Source: JAHITU01 sp964486155
GTDB taxonomy: Bacteria > Patescibacteriota > Minisyncoccia > Phycocordibacterales > UBA12079
DNA: 6,422 nt
Direction of reading: 5' to 3'
NCBI GenBank assembly: GCA_964486155.1
Contig: CAZAKQ010000024.1
Span: 1 to 6,422, forward strand
A model generated the notes under the pieces. That model had not been told where the DNA came from. It worked only from the letters and a program-made list of their open reading frames with translations, and did no database searches. Position 1 is the first letter of the stretch; every line of letters begins with the position of its first letter. Position numbers and translations under genes: made by a program. Positions 1 to 5,727 of the stretch are shown here, in pieces.

Positions 1-597
1 TTACAAGCTGGGAATTTTGCCTTAGCATTTAACCCTGTTTCTAAAAAATCTAAACATAAAGAAATTCGTTTTGGAGCAGATGTTACCTGTGTTAGTGTTA
101 GACACCCTGATTTTAATGGAGTAGATCAAACAGATACAAAAAATAGAAGAACTTTTGTTATTGATGGTCCTGGAGAATATGAAATAGCAGGTGTTTTTAT
201 AAAAGGAATGTCTTCCGAAACAGAATATGGAGGAAAGAAATTAATTAATACAATATATTCTGTGTTAATGGATAATATTAATGTTGGGTTTTTAGGAGCT
301 TTAGATACTAATGGAATTGATGGTGAACTTAGAGAAGCTTTAAATACCATTGATATTTTATTTGTGCCTATCGGTGGAGAGGGAACTTTGGATGCTGAAT
401 TAGCTTATAAAATTTCTGTAAAATTAGGAGCTAAAGTAGTTATCCCAATGTGTTATGGAGAAGTAGGAGAAAAAGATGCTCTAAAAAAATTCTTGAAAGC
501 TAGTGGAAATGAAAATTTAAAAGCAGTAGATAAATTGACGATTAAAAAGTCTGAACTAGATGGAAAAGATGGAGAAGTAGTCGTTTTGAAAAATTAA
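1..597 (+). CDS. MBL-fold (metallo-beta-lactamase superfamily) protein, 3' part; metal ligands apparently lost
   Basis: The reading frame is open from the first base and ends at TAA 595-597, giving 198 residues; the start lies upstream, and perhaps 15-20 N-terminal residues are missing judging by the usual length of about 215-230. It resembles the short Lactamase_B_3/UlaG-like proteins common in Patescibacteria: 'LAFNPVSKKS' (residues 8-17), 'VIDGPGEYEIAGV' (53-65), 'INTIYSV', 'DILFVPIGGEGTLDA' and a C-terminal 'LKKFLKASG'. The places that normally carry metal ligands are changed. The HxHxDH region reads 'VRHPDFNGVD' (33-42, one His), the 'HLGD' position reads 'FLGA' (97-100), and the 'IPMHY' His is Cys151. 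A fold-retaining protein without the usual di-metal hydrolase activity is therefore inferred. Its role is unknown. An internal ATG at 208 is not a start, because conserved sequence continues upstream of it. Confidence 0.85.
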   Translation, partial: LQAGNFALAFNPVSKKSKHKEIRFGADVTCVSVRHPDFNGVDQTDTKNRRTFVIDGPGEYEIAGVFIKGMSSETEYGGKKLINTIYSVLMDNINVGFLGALDTNGIDGELREALNTIDILFVPIGGEGTLDAELAYKISVKLGAKVVIPMCYGEVGEKDALKKFLKASGNENLKAVDKLTIKKSELDGKDGEVVVLKN

Positions 598-625
598 AAA
601 ATCTTTAGACTTTTTAATTTTTTTT
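592..625 (+). terminator. AT-only intrinsic terminator after the MBL-fold gene
   Basis: A perfect 9-bp inverted repeat, AATTAAAAA (592-600) and TTTTTAATT (611-619), overlaps the stop codon and runs into a T tract up to 625. The 10-nt loop can add a short TCT/AGA pairing. The stem has no G or C in its main arm, so it is weak, but the stem-plus-T-run layout fits a rho-independent terminator in a low-GC genome. Confidence 0.55.
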
Positions 626-638
626 CTAACTTCCTAAC

Positions 639-659
639 AGCTATAAGCTATAAGATAAT
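639..659 (+). repeat. Three-unit heptamer tandem array upstream of the small membrane protein gene
   Basis: Units are AGCTATA (639-645), AGCTATA (646-652) and AGATAAT (653-659), directly before the start region of the gene at 664. The repeated TATAAG/GATAAT strings could act as -10 boxes for a nearly leaderless transcript, but there is no convincing -35 or extended -10, so no promoter is called. A similar heptamer array lies at 963-983. Confidence 0.45.
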
Positions 660-663
660 TGAA

Positions 664-924
664 ATGTTTTCTATCCAAAATTTACAAAATAAATCTTTAA
701 TAGAAAGAAAGATAATTTTGTTTATAATAGTTGGTATTTTGATGTTTTTTGTTGTAGGTATTTGGTATTTTCAATTTAAAGAATCTTTAAGAAAAAAAGA
801 ATTTAATAATGATAGTTTAACTCCTGTTTCGGAATTGTCTAAAAGTGTTGGTAATATTTATGAGAAATCTTTTGACAAAATAGATGAAGTTAAAGAAATT
901 ATCAAATTTCCAGAAAAACAATAA
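664..924 (+). CDS. Small single-pass membrane protein, function unknown
   Basis: An 86-residue protein from ATG 664 to TAA 922-924. I do not recognise a family. Residues about 18-37 (IILFIIVGILMFFVVGIWYF) form one strong hydrophobic helix, preceded by a basic/polar stretch (SLIERK) and followed by a basic patch (KESLRKKE) and a charged, probably helical tail (residues 55-86) ending in FPEKQ. There is no lipobox or clear signal-peptidase site, so it is probably an anchored bitopic protein; positive residues on both sides leave the topology open. No Shine-Dalgarno sequence precedes the ATG. It sits alone between the terminator at 592-625 and the gyrA promoter, and is probably its own short transcription unit. 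It is called a real gene because it fills the gap, is co-oriented and has coherent membrane-protein composition. Confidence 0.7.
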   Translation: MFSIQNLQNKSLIERKIILFIIVGILMFFVVGIWYFQFKESLRKKEFNNDSLTPVSELSKSVGNIYEKSFDKIDEVKEIIKFPEKQ

Positions 925-962
925 TCTATTTAAAATAAATTAATTTTTTTCTAAAGATTGAA

Positions 963-983
963 AACTATCAACTATTAACTAAT
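963..983 (+). repeat. Three-unit heptamer tandem array next to the gyrA promoter
   Basis: AACTATC (963-969), AACTATT (970-976) and AACTAAT (977-983) lie end to end, just upstream of the extended -10 at 986-996. The unit resembles AGCTATA at 639-659 (same length, same CTAT core). It occupies the place where a -35 box would be. Confidence 0.5.
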
Positions 984-985
984 AT

Positions 986-996
986 TATGGTATAAT
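986..996 (+). promoter_or_regulatory. Extended -10 promoter for gyrA
   Basis: TATGG followed by the consensus TATAAT (991-996) gives a perfect extended -10 (TRTGn-TATAAT). The best -35 at 17-bp spacing is poor (TCAACT, 968-973), as is usual when an extended -10 is present. Transcription should start near 1003, leaving a leader of about 176 nt before the gyrA ATG at 1179. The AGGAGG at 997-1002 has no start codon at a usable distance and lies at or upstream of the predicted start, so it is not treated as a ribosome-binding site. Confidence 0.7.
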
Positions 997-1058
997 AGGA
1001 GGAGAATCATTAGAACACAAGAATATTATAACAATTAGTAAAATAACCCATATTAAAT

Positions 1059-1091
1059 AGCATTTTATTTTTTAACAAAAAATAAAATGCT
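1059..1091 (+). repeat. 15-bp perfect inverted repeat in the gyrA leader (hairpin 1)
   Basis: Arms at 1059-1073 (AGCATTTTATTTTTT) and 1077-1091 are exact reverse complements around a 3-nt loop (AAC). In RNA this is one long, mostly A-U helix. It is followed by only three T before the next hairpin, so it is not an ordinary terminator. Position inside the leader suggests a role in gyrA expression or mRNA stability; this is inference. Confidence 0.75.
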
Positions 1092-1112
1092 TTGAATTTC
1101 TACGAAATTCAA
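1092..1112 (+). repeat. 9-bp inverted repeat in the gyrA leader (hairpin 2)
   Basis: TTGAATTTC (1092-1100) and GAAATTCAA (1104-1112) pair perfectly around TAC. It starts at the base after hairpin 1 ends, so the two helices could stack coaxially. Confidence 0.65.
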
Positions 1113-1134
1113 CCTGCTTGTCGGCAGACAGGTT
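1111..1134 (+). repeat. Diverged copy of the CCTGCCTG-TCGG palindromic repeat (gyrA leader)
   Basis: The 20-nt core at 1113-1132 matches the perfect palindrome at 3679-3698 at 18 of 20 positions. The two differences (T1118 for C and A1128 for G) fall inside the stem and leave a mismatch and a wobble. Flanking AA/TT extends the stem by two pairs. A GC-rich block of this kind stands out in an AT-rich intergenic region and marks it as a dispersed repeat. Confidence 0.6.
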
Positions 1135-1142
1135 AAACAGGG

Positions 1143-1182
1143 TCATATTTTCTAATTCGTTTCACTCATAAGAAAAATATGA
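1143..1182 (+). promoter_or_regulatory. Hairpin enclosing the gyrA start codon
   Basis: TCATATTTTCT (1143-1153) can pair with 1171-1182, forming 11 bp with one bulged A (around 1173) and a 17-nt loop. The ATG at 1179-1181 pairs fully with CAT at 1144-1146. No Shine-Dalgarno motif precedes the ATG. The arrangement would hide the start codon when folded, which suggests translational control, but the stem is nearly all A-U and its stability is not established. Confidence 0.4.
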
Positions 1183-3659
1183 AAGAAGACAAAGAAAATA
1201 ATATAAGTCCTGAAAATGGACAAGAAAATAATCAAAACGAAAAAGGAATTATAGAAACCGGAATTAGCGGGGAAATGAGAAAGTCCTATTTGGATTATGC
1301 AATGTCTGTGATTACTTCACGGGCTCTTCCTGATGTTCGAGATGGCCTTAAACCAGTTCATCGAAGAATTCTTTATGCTATGAATGGTTTGGGATTGACT
1401 TCTTCTGCTAAATTCAAAAAATCAGCTAATGTAGTTGGTGAAGTTTTGGGTAAATATCACCCTCATGGTGACCCTGCTATTTATGAAACTATGGTAAAAA
1501 TGGCCCAAGATTTTTCTTATCGTTATCCTTTAGTGATTGGACAAGGGAACTTCGGTTCTATTGATGGAGATTCAGCAGCAGCTCATAGATATACAGAAGC
1601 CAAGATGTCAAAGATTTCAGGAGATCTTTTAAAAGATTTAGAAAAAGACACAGTTGATTTTATTCCTAATTATGATGGTTCTCATAAAGAACCAGTTGTT
1701 TTACCGACTAGAGTTCCTAGTTTGCTTTTGAACGGGACTTTAGGAATTGCTGTAGGAATGGCAACTAATATCCCTCCACATAATTTAAGTGAACTTATTG
1801 GAGCTACTACTCATTTAATTGATAACAAAGATGCTAGTATCGATGATTTGTTGAAATTTGTGAAAGGTCCTGATTTTCCTTTAGGAGGAATAATTTTTAA
1901 TCAAAAAGATATAAAACATGCTTATCAAAATGGTAGAGGGGGAATTGTTTGTAGAGGAAATGCAGAAATAGTAGAGAAGAAAGCTGGGAAATTTCAAATA
2001 ATAATTACATCTATTCCTTTTAGAGTAAACAGAGCAGACATGATTACTAAGATTGCGACTTTGCATAGAGATAAAAAAATCGAAGGGATAAAAGGGTTAA
2101 GAGACCAATCTACCACAAAGACTAGAATTATCATTGATTTGAAAAATAATGCTAATCCTCAAAATCTTCTAAATAATTTATATAAATTTACTCAACTAGA
2201 AGAATCTTTTCATTTTAATACAGTTGTTTTAGTAAATGGAGTTCCTCAAACTTTATCTTTAAAATCAATGTTAGAGGAATTTATTTCTCATCGTAAGGTT
2301 ATAGTAAAAAGAAGAACTCAATTTGAACTAAAAAAAGCAGAAGCCCGAGAACATATTTTATTGGGATTGAAAATAGCTCTAGATAATATAGATGCGATTA
2401 TAAAATTGATAAAGAAAGCAAAAGATGTACCAACAGCTAGATTTGATTTGATGAAGAAATTCAAATTATCTGAGATTCAAGCTAATGCAATTTTAGAGAT
2501 GAAGTTGCAAAAATTGGCTGGATTAGAAAGAAAGAAGGTAGAAGATGAACTAAAAGCTGTTCAAGAACTAATTAAGAAATTAAAAGGTATTTTAAAGAGT
2601 CCGGCTAAGATTGTGGCTATCATTAAAAAAGAATTAGAAGAAATTGAAAAGAAATATGGAGATGAAAGACGTACTAAAGTAGTTAAGCAAGGTATAAAAT
2701 CAATATCTCTAGAAGATTTAATTGAAGAAGAAGAAAATGTCTTGGTGATGACAAAAGGTGGTTATGTAAAAAGAATAAATCCAGATGAGTTTAAAAAACA
2801 ACGAAGAGGGGGAGTTGGAGTTGTAGATTTAAATACTAAAGATGAAGATTTTGTGACTAAGTTTGTGAGAACCAGTACTCATAGTGATTTGCTATTCTTT
2901 AGTGATAAAGGAAAAGTTTATCAAATGAAAATGTTTGAAATTCCTGAAGGTAGACGAGCTACAAAAGGGAAATCAATAATGAATTTCTTGCCTTTGGAAG
3001 GAGAAGAAAAAATTACTTCTATTTTAGCTATGCCTAAAGATATCAAAAAAGGAGAACAATCTTTGATGATGGTAACTAAACAAGGAGTAACTAAAAAAGT
3101 TGATGCTGAAAGTTTTTATTCTGTTAGAAGAAGCGGTTTGATCGCTATAAAACTAGGAACTGAAGATGAATTGATTATGGCTGTATTTATTGAAGAAGGA
3201 GATACTATGATTTTAACTACCAAAGAAGGTCAATCTATTCGTTTTGATGAAAAAGATGTTAGGGCTATGGGAAGAGCTGCTGGAGGAGTACGAGGAATCA
3301 AATTGAAGAAAAAAGATGATAAAGTAATTGGAGCTTGTATGATTAAAAAAGATTTTGAAAAACCTCAACTGTTGGTTATCAGCAGTAATGGGTTTGGAAA
3401 AATGACAGATTTAGGAGAATATAAAGTTCAAAAGAGAGGAGGTTCAGGAATTAAAACTATAAAATTGAGTCCCAAAGTAGGAGATTTAATTGCGTCTAAG
3501 GTTATTTCTAATCAAGAAGAGTTTGTAGCTATTTCTAAAAAAGGACAAGTAATTAGAATTGGATTAAAAGAAGTTCCGAAATTAGGAAGGCAAACTCAAG
3601 GAGTTAAGGTTATGAAATTAAGATCTGGAGATAATGTAGCTTCTGTGGTGGTGTTGTAA
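1179..3659 (+). CDS. gyrA: DNA gyrase subunit A
   Basis: An 826-aa GyrA, the breakage-reunion subunit that with GyrB (not in the window) introduces negative supercoils. After a 22-residue Asn/Glu-rich N-terminal extension, the catalytic domain opens with 'SYLDYAMSVITSRALPDVRDGLKPVHRRILYAM' in short blocks (residues 36-68). Arg137-Tyr138 is the active-site pair (E. coli R121-Y122), and 'GQGNFGSIDGDSAAA' precedes it. The dimer-gate coiled coil spans about 366-500 (AILEMKLQKLAGLE from 437). The GyrA box QRRGGVG is at 541-547 and six beta-pinwheel blades fill about 515-826, which separates it from ParC. It is shorter than E. coli GyrA (875), lacking an acidic tail. The quinolone-determining loop reads HPHGDPAIYE: Pro99 replaces Ser83 and Glu103 corresponds to Asp87. 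The ATG at 1179 is preferred over Met33, which lies inside conserved sequence. It has its own promoter and terminator. Confidence 0.98.
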   Translation: MKEDKENNISPENGQENNQNEKGIIETGISGEMRKSYLDYAMSVITSRALPDVRDGLKPVHRRILYAMNGLGLTSSAKFKKSANVVGEVLGKYHPHGDPAIYETMVKMAQDFSYRYPLVIGQGNFGSIDGDSAAAHRYTEAKMSKISGDLLKDLEKDTVDFIPNYDGSHKEPVVLPTRVPSLLLNGTLGIAVGMATNIPPHNLSELIGATTHLIDNKDASIDDLLKFVKGPDFPLGGIIFNQKDIKHAYQNGRGGIVCRGNAEIVEKKAGKFQIIITSIPFRVNRADMITKIATLHRDKKIEGIKGLRDQSTTKTRIIIDLKNNANPQNLLNNLYKFTQLEESFHFNTVVLVNGVPQTLSLKSMLEEFISHRKVIVKRRTQFELKKAEAREHILLGLKIALDNIDAIIKLIKKAKDVPTARFDLMKKFKLSEIQANAILEMKLQKLAGLERKKVEDELKAVQELIKKLKGILKSPAKIVAIIKKELEEIEKKYGDERRTKVVKQGIKSISLEDLIEEEENVLVMTKGGYVKRINPDEFKKQRRGGVGVVDLNTKDEDFVTKFVRTSTHSDLLFFSDKGKVYQMKMFEIPEGRRATKGKSIMNFLPLEGEEKITSILAMPKDIKKGEQSLMMVTKQGVTKKVDAESFYSVRRSGLIAIKLGTEDELIMAVFIEEGDTMILTTKEGQSIRFDEKDVRAMGRAAGGVRGIKLKKKDDKVIGACMIKKDFEKPQLLVISSNGFGKMTDLGEYKVQKRGGSGIKTIKLSPKVGDLIASKVISNQEEFVAISKKGQVIRIGLKEVPKLGRQTQGVKVMKLRSGDNVASVVVL

Positions 3660-3678
3660 TCGGGTCGTAAGTCTATAA

Positions 3679-3698
3679 CCTGCCTGTCGGCAGGCAGG
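3679..3698 (+). repeat. Perfect GC-rich palindromic repeat after gyrA
   Basis: CCTGCCTG (3679-3686) and CAGGCAGG (3691-3698) are exact reverse complements around TCGG, an 8-bp GC-rich hairpin. A diverged copy lies at 1113-1132, so gyrA is flanked by two copies in the same orientation. It sits just before the terminator and has no T tract of its own. A REP-like dispersed intergenic repeat is the likeliest reading. The 9-mer AAGTCTATA (3669-3677) directly upstream is also found in the array at 5728-5763. Confidence 0.7.
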
Positions 3699-3709
3699 AG
3701 TCAAAAGTT

Positions 3710-3740
3710 AAAAAGCGAGGCTAAAGCCTCGCTTTTTTTT
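3710..3740 (+). terminator. Intrinsic terminator of gyrA
   Basis: Arms AAAAAGCGAGGC (3710-3721) and GCCTCGCTTTTT (3726-3737) pair perfectly over 12 bp around TAAA, with a GC-rich core and an eight-T run ending at 3740. The A-tract on the 5' side means it could also work for transcripts from the opposite direction, though no minus-strand gene is seen. Confidence 0.93.
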
Positions 3741-3774
3741 ATACACTTTTTTAATTTTGTATTCTTATTTTTGA

Positions 3775-3783
3775 TGATATAAT
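3775..3783 (+). promoter_or_regulatory. Extended -10 promoter giving a leaderless methyltransferase mRNA
   Basis: TGA-TATAAT places a consensus -10 at 3778-3783 with a TGn extension. There is no good -35 (best TTGTAT at 3757-3762 with a short 15-bp spacer). The last base of the -10 is 7 nt from A3790 of the ATG, so transcription should start at or within a base or two of the start codon. Confidence 0.7.
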
Positions 3784-3789
3784 ATTTAT

Positions 3790-4323
3790 ATGACATTTAC
3801 AGATCCTCAAAACAATATAGATCAATTTGATTTAATGTCAGGAATGAAAGTAGCTGATTTAGGTGCTGGTGTTGGAGCTTATGCTGTAGCAATAGCTAAA
3901 AAAGTAGGTTCAGATGGAAAAGTAAATGCAGTTGAAGTTCAAAGAAGATTTTTAGATAAAATAAAACAATCTGCAGAGATGGAACATCTTTTTAATGTAG
4001 AGGCTATATGGGGAGATGTAGAAAAAATAGGAGGTTCAAATTTAGAAGATCTGTCTATGGATGCTGTTATTGTTTCAAATATTTTGTTTCAAACAGAAAA
4101 TAAAGAAAATGTTGTTAAAGAAGCTCATCGTATTTTAAAACCAAATCGTAAAGTGCTTTTTGTTGATTGGATTGATTCTGCAGGAGGACTTGGGCCTTTG
4201 GATGATAATATTGTATATCCTGATGAAGCAAAAAAACTTTTTATGAACAATGGTTTTGATTATGAAAAAGATATTTATGCTGGAGATAATCATTACGGAA
4301 TGATTTTTAGAAAACGGAAATAA
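3790..4323 (+). CDS. Class I SAM-dependent methyltransferase (Methyltransf_11/25/31-like)
   Basis: A 177-aa cytoplasmic protein with a Rossmann-type SAM-binding fold. After an N-terminal 'FTDPQNNIDQFDLMSGMK', motif I is VADLGAGVG (residues 21-29). The acidic end of strand 2 is in AVEVQ (Glu49, expected to bind the SAM ribose), and GD at 75-76 is the adenine-side motif. Strand 4 is DAVIVSNILFQ (91-101), followed by the typical RILKPNRKVLFVDW (114-127). The end, 'GDNHYGMIFRKRK', is a conserved strand in related short Patescibacteria proteins. The substrate is not predictable: resemblance to UbiE-type enzymes is only at fold level, and no quinone pathway gene is nearby. The ATG at 3790 is supported by the -10 just upstream and by the match of the N-terminus to the family. 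No Shine-Dalgarno sequence is present, consistent with leaderless translation. Confidence 0.9.
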   Translation: MTFTDPQNNIDQFDLMSGMKVADLGAGVGAYAVAIAKKVGSDGKVNAVEVQRRFLDKIKQSAEMEHLFNVEAIWGDVEKIGGSNLEDLSMDAVIVSNILFQTENKENVVKEAHRILKPNRKVLFVDWIDSAGGLGPLDDNIVYPDEAKKLFMNNGFDYEKDIYAGDNHYGMIFRKRK

Positions 4324-4344
4324 GATTAAATAAAATTTAATCTT
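4322..4344 (+). terminator. AT-rich hairpin at the methyltransferase stop codon, possible weak terminator
   Basis: AAGATTAAAT (4322-4331) and ATTTAATCTT (4335-4344) are exact 10-bp complements around AAA and overlap the TAA stop. There is no T run after it, so termination is doubtful; protection of the mRNA 3' end is an alternative. Confidence 0.35.
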
Positions 4345-4373
4345 GAATTATAAATTAAAAAAGTAGATATAAC
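4343..4373 (+). promoter_or_regulatory. Candidate promoter for the solute-binding protein gene
   Basis: TTGAAT (4343-4348) and TATAAC (4368-4373) are near-consensus -35 and -10 boxes, but the spacer is 19 bp and there is no TGn extension. Transcription would begin near 4380, inside the hairpin at 4366-4388, leaving a leader of about 57 nt. It is the best candidate in the interval, though weak. Confidence 0.3.
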
Positions 4374-4388
4374 TATTAAAGTTATATC
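4366..4388 (+). repeat. 9-bp inverted repeat, first of three adjoining palindromes
   Basis: GATATAACT (4366-4374) and AGTTATATC (4380-4388) pair perfectly around ATTAA. Its right arm shares three bases with the next palindrome, so the two structures compete at the junction. Confidence 0.6.
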
Positions 4389-4402
4389 CGCCTAAGGCGG
4401 AT
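4386..4402 (+). repeat. GC-rich palindrome ATCCGCC-TAA-GGCGGAT
   Basis: Seven perfect base pairs around TAA. It is a GC-rich island in a very AT-rich interval, like the elements at 1113-1132 and 3679-3698 but with a different sequence. It is probably another dispersed intergenic repeat type. Confidence 0.6.
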
Positions 4403-4418
4403 GACTATTTATATAGTC
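4403..4418 (+). repeat. 6-bp inverted repeat, third of three adjoining palindromes
   Basis: GACTAT (4403-4408) and ATAGTC (4413-4418) flank TTAT. It begins at the base after the GC-rich palindrome ends. The segment just after it (TCGTTGCACTC, 4417-4427) closely matches the gyrA leader. Confidence 0.45.
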
Positions 4419-4436
4419 GTTGCACTCCTTAAAAAT

Positions 4437-5723
4437 ATGTCACAATTTCAACTTATATTAACATCAATTTTCGGATTCTTTATTCTGATTGGAGTTATTT
4501 TATTTGCTGGATTTAGAGCAGATACTGGAAGTCAAGAAATAGGTGATGTTTTAATTTGGGGAACAATAACTGAAGAAATTATTGATGAAGTATTGCATGA
4601 TTTGGTAGATAGAGATGACAGTTTTGAAAAAGTAAAATATGAACAAATTGATGAAATTAATTTTGATAGTATTTTAGCCGAAGCTATGGCTGAAGATAAA
4701 GGTCCTGATTTGTTTTTCTTACCTCAATCAAAAATAGTTAAACATCAAAATAAGATTTTACCTATTCCTTACGAAACTTTTTCAGAAAGAGATTTCAAGG
4801 ATTATTTTATTGAAGAAGGAGAATTATATTTAACTGATGACGGAATTTTAGCTCTACCATTCATGCTAGATCCTCTAGTAATGTATTGGAACAGAAGTAT
4901 CCACACAAGAATGGGAATATCAGAACCTCCAAGATATTGGGATTCTTTCTTTGCTTTTACTAAAAAAGTTGCAGAAAAAGATGAAAATATGAATATTTTA
5001 ACTAGTGCAGTGGCTTTAGGAGAATATGAAAATATCAATCATGCTAAAGAAATTTTAACTACTTTAGTAATGCAGACAGGAAATCCTATTATTGTTCGTG
5101 ATGAGGAAGGATTTGATGTAGTATTGAAAAAGGGTTCAAGTGATCAATCTGCAGCAACAGAATCAGCTTTGAGATTTTATACAGAATTTTCTAATCCAGC
5201 CAAAGATACTTATTCATGGAATAGCTCTATGCCTGATTCTAAGAATGTCTTTTTATCTGGTGACTTAGCTTTATATTTTGGTTTTGTTAGTGAATTTGAA
5301 GATTTAAAAAATAAAAATCCTAATTTAAATTTTGATGTAACTTTTATGCCTCAAACAGGAGATTCAAGAAATAATGTAACTTTTGGAAAAATGGAAGCTT
5401 TAGCTATAAATAAAGGTTCAAAAAACCCTGTGGGAGCTTATAGTACTGCTACAGCTTTAATTATGAATGAAACTTTATTATATCTAAATAGTTTAACTAG
5501 CTTACCGCCTGTTTCTAGAATTATTTTAAGTAGAGAACCGATTGATCCTTATCAAAGTATTTTTTTTAGATCAGCATTAATGAGTGATGCTTTCTTAGAT
5601 ATAAATAAAACAGATACAGGTTTTATTTTTCAAGATATGGTAGGTTCTGTTGTTTCTGGAAGAAGAAAATTAAGTGAAGCTGTTAGTCGAGCAGATGCTG
5701 AAATGGGAGAGTTATTAAAATAG
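4437..5723 (+). CDS. Membrane-anchored extracellular solute-binding protein (ABC sugar-type family 1)
   Basis: From ATG 4437 the product is 428 aa, ending at TAG 5721-5723. The N-terminus (MSQFQLILTSIFGFFILIGVILFAGFR) is a hydrophobic anchor with no lipobox Cys and no clear signal-peptidase site, so the protein is probably tethered rather than released. The body fits periplasmic-type binding proteins of the MalE/SBP_bac_1 group: strand 'DVLIWGTITEE', 'DKGPDLFFLP', the hinge-proximal 'ALPFMLDPLVMYWNRS' (from residue 139), 'EPPRYWDSFFAFTKKVAEKD', 'ALRFYTEF', and a late 'FLSGDLALYFGFVSEF'. The ligand is unknown; a carbohydrate or oligosaccharide is a family-level guess. No permease or ATPase gene is visible. 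An in-frame ATG at 4401 would add 12 residues, but it lies inside palindromic DNA and spoils the usual N-terminus, so 4437 is chosen. No Shine-Dalgarno sequence is seen; the leader even holds an anti-SD-like CTCCTT (4424-4431). Confidence 0.87.
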   Translation: MSQFQLILTSIFGFFILIGVILFAGFRADTGSQEIGDVLIWGTITEEIIDEVLHDLVDRDDSFEKVKYEQIDEINFDSILAEAMAEDKGPDLFFLPQSKIVKHQNKILPIPYETFSERDFKDYFIEEGELYLTDDGILALPFMLDPLVMYWNRSIHTRMGISEPPRYWDSFFAFTKKVAEKDENMNILTSAVALGEYENINHAKEILTTLVMQTGNPIIVRDEEGFDVVLKKGSSDQSAATESALRFYTEFSNPAKDTYSWNSSMPDSKNVFLSGDLALYFGFVSEFEDLKNKNPNLNFDVTFMPQTGDSRNNVTFGKMEALAINKGSKNPVGAYSTATALIMNETLLYLNSLTSLPPVSRIILSREPIDPYQSIFFRSALMSDAFLDINKTDTGFIFQDMVGSVVSGRRKLSEAVSRADAEMGELLK

Positions 5724-5727
5724 TCAA

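Noticed and set aside
126..350. Minus-strand open frame of 74 codons
   Set aside because: It lies antisense within the conserved MBL-fold gene and has no recognisable content.
997..1002. Perfect AGGAGG Shine-Dalgarno-like sequence
   Set aside because: No ATG, GTG or TTG at a workable distance, and it overlaps the predicted transcription start, so it is probably incidental.
1881..2066. Minus-strand open frame of 61 codons inside gyrA
   Set aside because: Shadow of gyrA coding sequence; no family resemblance or start signals.
4401..4436. Earlier in-frame ATG for the solute-binding protein
   Set aside because: It adds 12 residues before a typical N-terminal anchor and lies inside the palindromic leader; 4437 fits better.
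4802..5038. Minus-strand open frame of 78 codons
   Set aside because: Antisense to the solute-binding protein gene, which has a clear family match.
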